Positions 5,761 to 9,467 of a DNA stretch of 9,467 bases are shown here, piece by piece (position 1 is the stretch's first letter; each line of letters starts with the position of its first letter). The stretch is from Thermotoga sp. 4484_232 (GTDB lineage Bacteria > Thermotogota > Thermotogae > Thermotogales > Thermotogaceae). The stretch is from the NCBI GenBank assembly GCA_002084985.1, contig MZGO01000065.1, forward strand, positions 1-9,467. The letters are read 5' to 3'. Below the pieces are notes generated by a model. It was not told where the DNA came from, did not search any database, and worked only from the letters and a program-made list of their open reading frames with translations. A program made the position numbers and the translations under genes.

Positions 5761-6545
5761 AAGTAGCAGAGGCTCATTCCTCCATCTACGGTTACCGTCT
5801 GCCCTGTAATGTAAGAAGCTTTTTCAGAAGCTAAAAACACAACAACAGATGCTATCTCTTCAGGATCTGCCATCCTTTTCATGGGAAAACTCTTATTTTT
5901 CTCTCTTAAAACCTCTTCAAAGCTTTTTCCTGTCCTTTTTGCCTCATCTTCCAACAGTTCTTTCACCCTTTCTGTCATGGTGTAGCCAGGTGCCACACAA
6001 TTGACGGTTATGTTGTAAGGGGCAAGATCCAGAGACAACGTCTTCATGAAACCCGTTATACCCAGTCTTATGGAATTCGAAAGGATTAAATTTCTAATAG
6101 GTTGTTTTACAGTGACAGATGTGAGAGCAATGATCCTTCCCCACTTTTTCTTCTTCATCTCGTCTATAAAAGTTTTTATAAGCCTTATCGCACTCATCAG
6201 GTTAACCTTGAAAACGTGCTCCCAGTCGCCCTCATCGACATCGAAAAATCCTCCAGGTTTTGGTCCTCCAGCGTTTAAGAAGAGTATATCGATCGTTCCA
6301 AACTCTTTTAACGTTTCTTCCTTTAATTTCTCTATATCCTCCTTCTTTCCCAAATCCACTTCAACTTTGTGAAGCTCACCTCCCACTCTCTTGAGTTCCT
6401 CTTCTGCTTTTAGCAGGTTTTCCTTGTTTCTTGAGCATATGACGACTTTTGCCCCTTCTTCTAAAAAAGCTTTGGCGACAGCCTTTCCGATCCCTTTACT
6501 TGAAGCGGTAACAACAGCTACTCTCCCTCTTATTCCAAGATCCAT
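5757..6545 (-). CDS. SDR-family oxidoreductase, FabG-like with altered active site
   Basis: A 262-residue Rossmann-fold protein of the short-chain dehydrogenase/reductase family, resembling 3-oxoacyl-ACP reductase. Seen: cofactor motif TASSKGIG at 13-20 (TGxxxGxG with the first Gly replaced by Ala), Arg39 after strand 2 (CSRN, favouring NADP), NAGG at 91-94, Asn115 of the catalytic set, Ser143, and the late motifs NCVAPGYTMTERV and ITGQTVTVDGG. The catalytic YxxxK is absent: at the expected spacing there is S156-N-S-I-R160. A known BKR-like subgroup deviates in this way, so the substrate and even the activity are unclear; FabG function should not be assumed. ATG 6543-6545 shares one base with the TGA of the upstream helicase remnant (TGATG) and has GGGAGGG at 6559-6553. 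TTG 6548 is an alternative. It is the last gene of the minus-strand cluster and has no visible terminator. Confidence 0.9.
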   Translation of the reverse strand: MDLGIRGRVAVVTASSKGIGKAVAKAFLEEGAKVVICSRNKENLLKAEEELKRVGGELHKVEVDLGKKEDIEKLKEETLKEFGTIDILFLNAGGPKPGGFFDVDEGDWEHVFKVNLMSAIRLIKTFIDEMKKKKWGRIIALTSVTVKQPIRNLILSNSIRLGITGFMKTLSLDLAPYNITVNCVAPGYTMTERVKELLEDEAKRTGKSFEEVLREKNKSFPMKRMADPEEIASVVVFLASEKASYITGQTVTVDGGMSLCYF

Positions 6546-7480
6546 CAATCATCCCTCCCGTTTTCCCACGTTACTTCCCATCTTTCCACGAGTTCTTCTG
6601 GTATTCTAGCCACGAAATCTTCGTCTCCACCCCTTCGCATGATGAATCTGTTGCCTCTGAAGGGGTAAGGGCTTCCGCTTATCTGATGGGATATGTACAG
6701 AAAGTCTTTTGCTCTTGTTATGGCAACATAAAAGATCCTTTCCTCTTCATCAAGATTTCCCTCCATGATGGCCATACCATTTGGGAAGTCCCCAGGATTT
6801 ACAGAGATCACAAAAACAACTTTCCACTCCAACCCTTTGGCTTGATGAACAGTTGTGAGAGTAATCTTTTCGTCTCTCTCTTCTACCATTCTCTGAATAT
6901 CCACGGTCTCACTTATGCTCAAATCCGTCAAGAATTTCTCTATGCTCTCGTATCTTTCTGCAATATCCATCAGCCTTTCCACATCCATTCTTCGTTCTCT
7001 GAAATCTGGATAGGTGTTTTCGAGGTACTCAGCGTAAAAATCCTCATAGATGATTTTCAATATCGAATGAGGTTTCCTTATGTCCTTTATTTTCATTACT
7101 ATCTCCTTGAATTTGGATAAATCAGAAGTTCTTGTCGTTTGTATGTGGAGCATGGTTTCAAACGGTTCCAGTCCTTCATCAATGGCTGCCACAACGGAAT
7201 CTGCTATTTTAGATGCGGTTCTATCTCCAACACCATAAAAGAGTTTGGAAGCTCGAATCCACGCTGGTTTATCTTTGGGGTTGTGCACTATCCTTAAAAA
7301 AGCGAGAACATCCTTGACATGGGCAGTTTCGGTAAATCTTGGACCAGAAAGGATTCTGTAGGGTACACCAAGTCTTGAAAGCTCCATCTGTATTTCGAAA
7401 GAGTGCGAGTGACTCCTGTAGAGAACCGCTATATCACCTGGCTTGACACCATTTTCTATATAACGGGTTTGAAACCATTC
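6545..7480 (-). pseudogene. UvrD/PcrA-type helicase, C-terminal part (frame-shifted from the N-terminal part)
   Basis: This carries the second half of a superfamily 1A DNA helicase. Family-like sequence starts at about 7480 (EWFQTRYIENG), in the frame one base back from the N-terminal part. It continues through VKPGDIAVLYRSHSHSFE, GVPYRILSGPRFTE and VKDVLAFLRIVHNP (helicase domain 2A/2B). Motif V follows in LTTVHQAKGLEWKVVFVIS, and motif VI in DEEERIFYVAITRAKDFLYIS, whose Arg would be the arginine finger. The first ATG is at 7387, with no Shine-Dalgarno, so separate translation is unlikely. The last codons overlap the SDR start. With the part at 7456-8490 it would give a protein near 650 residues, close to the length I expect for compact PcrA-like helicases. 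Judged non-functional as read, unless the frame break is a sequence error. Confidence 0.8.
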
Positions 7481-8490
7481 CTTCTGACAGCTCGAAGTTC
7501 TTTAGGGACGGATCTTCTCGGAAGCATGTGATTTATGAAATCAACGAGTTTTTCTGTACTTCTGTAATTAGTCTGTATTCTGAAAACCATGGTCCCTGGT
7601 ATTTTCATGAAATCCTCCACGTTCTCGTATCGTGCTCCTCTAAACGAGTATATGCTTTGCGCATCATCACCTACTACCATTACGTTTCCTCCTTCAGAAG
7701 CCAGGATCTCTATCAGCTTGTATTGAACGTAGTTCGTATCCTGAAATTCATCCGTATCCTGAAATTCATCCACCAAAATCCATTTAAATCTCCTCGCTTC
7801 CCTCATACGAATCCCGTCGTTCTCCTCAAAGAGCTTCAAAGCGTAGATCTCGTAATCCAAAAGATTCTGATTCAGCTTTTCTTTGGAGTACTCTTCATAT
7901 ATCTCCAATATCTGAGGCTCAAGTTCAAGAAATTTTGGATTGTGAGTGATGATACTCTCTTTCAGGGTTTTCAAAGTGTTTTTCATGTAGGAAAATATGG
8001 ACATGAGAACTGATGGCTGTGGAAAATATTTCCGAAGCTCTCTTCCCATCTTCTCAAGAATCTTGCTTCTTGCGTGTCTCACGAGGCTTTCAGAATCTTC
8101 CCTGTCAATTATCGTGTAGTTCCTATCGAGTCCAACAAGAGGAGCGTACTTTCTCAAAAACACGTTACACACGTGATGAAACGTTCCAGCGAGCATGTCA
8201 GAAAGATCTTTCCCCGTTACCGTTTTCGCCCTTTCTATCATCTCCTTCGAAGCAGCTCGTGTGAAGGTAACAAGGAGTATCTCCGAAGGTTTCACTCCCT
8301 GGTGGATCAAATGAGCTATCTTGTACGTTATGACACGAGTTTTCCCTGAGCCCGGTCCTGCCACCACAATACTCCTTCCTCGTGCGTTCAAAACAGCATT
8401 CAACTGCTCCGCATCTAACGACTTGTATATGTTCTCGGGTATTCCTTGCGGTTTTATCACATATTTCTTCACAACATTCACCATCCTCAC
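7456..8490 (-). pseudogene. UvrD/PcrA-type helicase, N-terminal part with duplicated Walker B motif
   Basis: This is the ATP-binding half of a superfamily 1A DNA helicase, 344 residues to the TAG at 7456-7458. Seen: Q motif LDAEQLNAV (Gln29), Walker A AGPGSGKT at 44-51, motif Ia LLVTFTRAASKEM, motif Ib AGTFHHV, Walker B at 247-262, motif III VVGDDAQSIYSFRGA at 282-296 and motif IV QTNYRST at 316-322. Walker B reads ILVDEFQDTDEFQDTNYVQ: DEFQDT occurs twice through a perfect 18-bp tandem repeat. After RRNGFKPVI the frame meets TAG, while the downstream half lies in another frame. The start is unclear: GTG 8490 has only a GGTGA 12 bases upstream; ATG 8484 and GTG 8481 are alternatives. It begins 12 bases after the DUF212 stop, in the same transcription direction. 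An intact version would unwind DNA in repair or replication restart. Confidence 0.82.
7735..7770. repeat. 18-bp perfect tandem duplication in helicase Walker B
   Basis: CGTATCCTGAAATTCATC occurs at 7735-7752 and again at 7753-7770 without a mismatch. In the minus-strand helicase frame it duplicates DEFQDT in frame. Identity of the two copies suggests a recent slippage event or a sequence artefact. Confidence 0.97.
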
Positions 8491-8502
8491 AACGAGTTCT
8501 GC

Positions 8503-8823
8503 TCACCAAAGAGTTAGCTTCGCCGGGAATATATGGGCTATAAAAGTTCCGATGAGGAATCCAACGAAAGCTTCAAGCCAGTTATGACCTAACGACTTCT
8601 TAACAGCGGGTCTGAGTTTAACAGAATCCATCATTATTATGATCAGAAAGATAGCAGATAAGGCTGTCACAGGAGAAGAAAATCCTAGACACCTTGCGAT
8701 CGACCATGTGAGCCCTGTAACGGTGGCTGTGTGACCGCTGGGCATACCACCGTAACTGAAGAAGTATTTAAGATCCCTTTTTATAATCACCTTCATAGTC
8801 TGAGCTGTCAGAAAGGAGACCAC
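8503..8823 (-). CDS. DUF212/divergent PAP2 family membrane protein, N-terminally shortened
   Basis: A small membrane protein related to the divergent PAP2 (acid phosphatase/vanadium-haloperoxidase related) family, of which B. subtilis YuiD is a member; the substrate is unknown. Counted from GTG 8823 (106 residues), the signature SYGGMPSGHTATVTGL lies at 23-38, followed by a hydrophobic segment with MMDSVKLRP and then SLGHNWLEAFVGFLIG. These His residues lie in places comparable to PAP2 phosphatase motifs. Many relatives are near 140-150 residues. Here the first helix is cut to VSFLTAQTMKV, and the QA..LN segment seen before LGH in many members is absent. A TGA lies four codons upstream of the GTG, and the GTG has no well-spaced Shine-Dalgarno (AGGA abuts it). 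The first 56 bases overlap the out-of-frame tail of ychF. It may be a truncated, non-functional copy. Confidence 0.72.
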   Translation of the reverse strand: MVSFLTAQTMKVIIKRDLKYFFSYGGMPSGHTATVTGLTWSIARCLGFSSPVTALSAIFLIIIMMDSVKLRPAVKKSLGHNWLEAFVGFLIGTFIAHIFPAKLTLW

Positions 8824-9467
8824 TCCTAGCCTTTTTCATGGAACCGATTTTTTTCAGTTCAGAAAACTGTATCACTTCCGCTTTTATGAAACCCTTTTGT
8901 ATATCACTGTGTATGATACCTGCTGCTTCGTAGGCGGTGATGCCATCCTCCACGACCCAGCTTCTGGCTTCTTTCTCCGTTGCCGTCAGAAATCTTATCA
9001 AATTCAATCCTTTTAGAACGCTTTCAAAGAAAATCTTCCTAAAATCTTCCTCGATACCGTACACCTTCCTGAATTCCTCCGCTTCTTCTTTCGGCATACC
9101 AAGAAGATCGTACTCCACTCCCGCGTTGACCTTCAGAAGTATGTTCCCCTCTCTCTTTGCCCTCTCTTCTAACGGCTTCCAGAGATTCTCTTTACACCTC
9201 TCATCAACGTTTAGAACGTACACCACTGGTTTATCGGTCAGTAAAAAAAGGGATCTTATAATTTCTTCTTCGAAATCGTTTCTTCTTTCAAAGGTTCTAG
9301 CCTTGTTTCCCTCCGAAAGATGTTTCTTCAAACGTGCCAGAGTTTCCATTTCTTCCCTTGCCTTCTCATCCCCCGCCCTTGCCACCTTTTCCCTCTTTTC
9401 CATCCTCTTCTCGATCGTCTCAAGGTCCTTCATAATCAGTTCGATATCGACTATTTCGGCATCTCTT
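8768..9467 (-). CDS. ychF: YchF/OLA1-type GTPase or ATPase, C-terminal part with aberrant end
   Basis: The open frame enters from the right edge; 232 residues are visible and the N-terminal G domain is outside. The start reads RDAEIVDIELIMKDLETIEKR in outline, matching the 'DIE.I..EL.l.DL' region. Then come the coiled-coil-like helices (about 12-70), the FLLTDKPVVYVLNV stretch ahead of the NxxE-like specificity region, and the TGS domain: LIRFLTATEKEARSW, TAYEAAGIIHSD and GFIKAEVI. YchF is a ribosome-associated, translation-linked ATPase (family knowledge). The end is abnormal. After GSMKKARS the family continues for about 20-25 residues with 'EGKDY.V.DGD...F.FNV', but here 17 unrelated residues (GLLSDSSDYEGDYKKGS) precede TAA 8768-8770. 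Those are written in the DNA of the DUF212 gene read out of frame. It is upstream of DUF212, helicase and SDR, probably in one operon. Confidence 0.88.
   Translation of the reverse strand, partial: RDAEIVDIELIMKDLETIEKRMEKREKVARAGDEKAREEMETLARLKKHLSEGNKARTFERRNDFEEEIIRSLFLLTDKPVVYVLNVDERCKENLWKPLEERAKREGNILLKVNAGVEYDLLGMPKEEAEEFRKVYGIEEDFRKIFFESVLKGLNLIRFLTATEKEARSWVVEDGITAYEAAGIIHSDIQKGFIKAEVIQFSELKKIGSMKKARSGLLSDSSDYEGDYKKGS

Noticed and set aside
6686..7120. Plus-strand open frame of 144 codons
   Set aside because: Antisense to conserved helicase motifs V and VI; Cys/His/Phe-rich composition typical of a shadow frame.
7440..7490. Programmed -1 frameshifting in the helicase
   Set aside because: No X-XXY-YYZ slippery heptamer fits the zero frame, and the residues missing between the motifs argue for a deletion.
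7528..8013. Plus-strand open frame of 161 codons opposite the helicase
   Set aside because: It is a mirror of the helicase gene. It has no Shine-Dalgarno, contains the translated 18-bp repeat as ILKFIR/ILKFIH, and its composition is unlike the other proteins.
1..9467. CRISPR array, tRNA, insertion sequence or prophage
   Set aside because: No spaced direct repeats, cloverleaf-like segments, transposase or integrase motifs were found on either strand.

Overview
The window looks like chromosomal DNA of a hyperthermophilic bacterium of the Thermotoga type. The basis is moderate GC, strong GGAGGTGATC-like ribosome binding sites, short charged proteins rich in Glu/Lys/Arg, a small secreted beta-barrel protein of the kind expected in the toga (outer sheath), and very tight gene packing. 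The genus is inferred from style and protein families. No search was run.

Layout. 1-153 (+): last 50 codons of a family 3 glycoside hydrolase. 353/395-1183 (+): membrane-anchored GGDEF diguanylate cyclase. 1358-2605 (+): MFS exporter behind a clear sigma-70-type promoter. 2565-3545 (-): DUF362/ferredoxin-type iron-sulfur protein, tail-to-tail with the MFS gene and overlapping it. 3524-3748 (-): small unknown protein. 3764-4285 (-): beta-barrel protein with signal peptide, followed by a terminator hairpin. 4420-5760 (+): MgtE magnesium channel, divergent from the barrel gene. 5757-9467 (-): a compact cluster, read from the right edge, of ychF, a DUF212/divergent-PAP2 membrane protein, a UvrD/PcrA-type helicase broken into two frames, and an SDR oxidoreductase. 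Helicase remnant and SDR share a TGATG stop/start. SDR and mgtE share a CTAG stop.

The main message of the hunt is not a new multi-gene system but an unusual density of small lesions, mostly at gene borders. The helicase carries a perfect 18-bp tandem duplication inside its Walker B motif. It also has a frame break with about 13-17 expected residues missing. YchF lacks its conserved C-terminus and runs out of frame into a DUF212 gene that lacks its N-terminus. The DUF362 protein stops in the middle of its second iron-sulfur motif, where it meets the MFS gene. The same DUF362 gene has no ATG/GTG/TTG start before its conserved N-terminal motif, only a CTG behind a strong Shine-Dalgarno. Either this lineage is accumulating short deletions and duplications, or the sequence has local assembly errors. 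Comparison with a close relative and raw reads would decide.

Functional links are loose: signalling (c-di-GMP), efflux, Mg2+ uptake, and a housekeeping GTPase/helicase cluster. I see no tRNA, rRNA, CRISPR array, insertion sequence, phage gene or origin, and no gene-free stretch longer than 300 bases.
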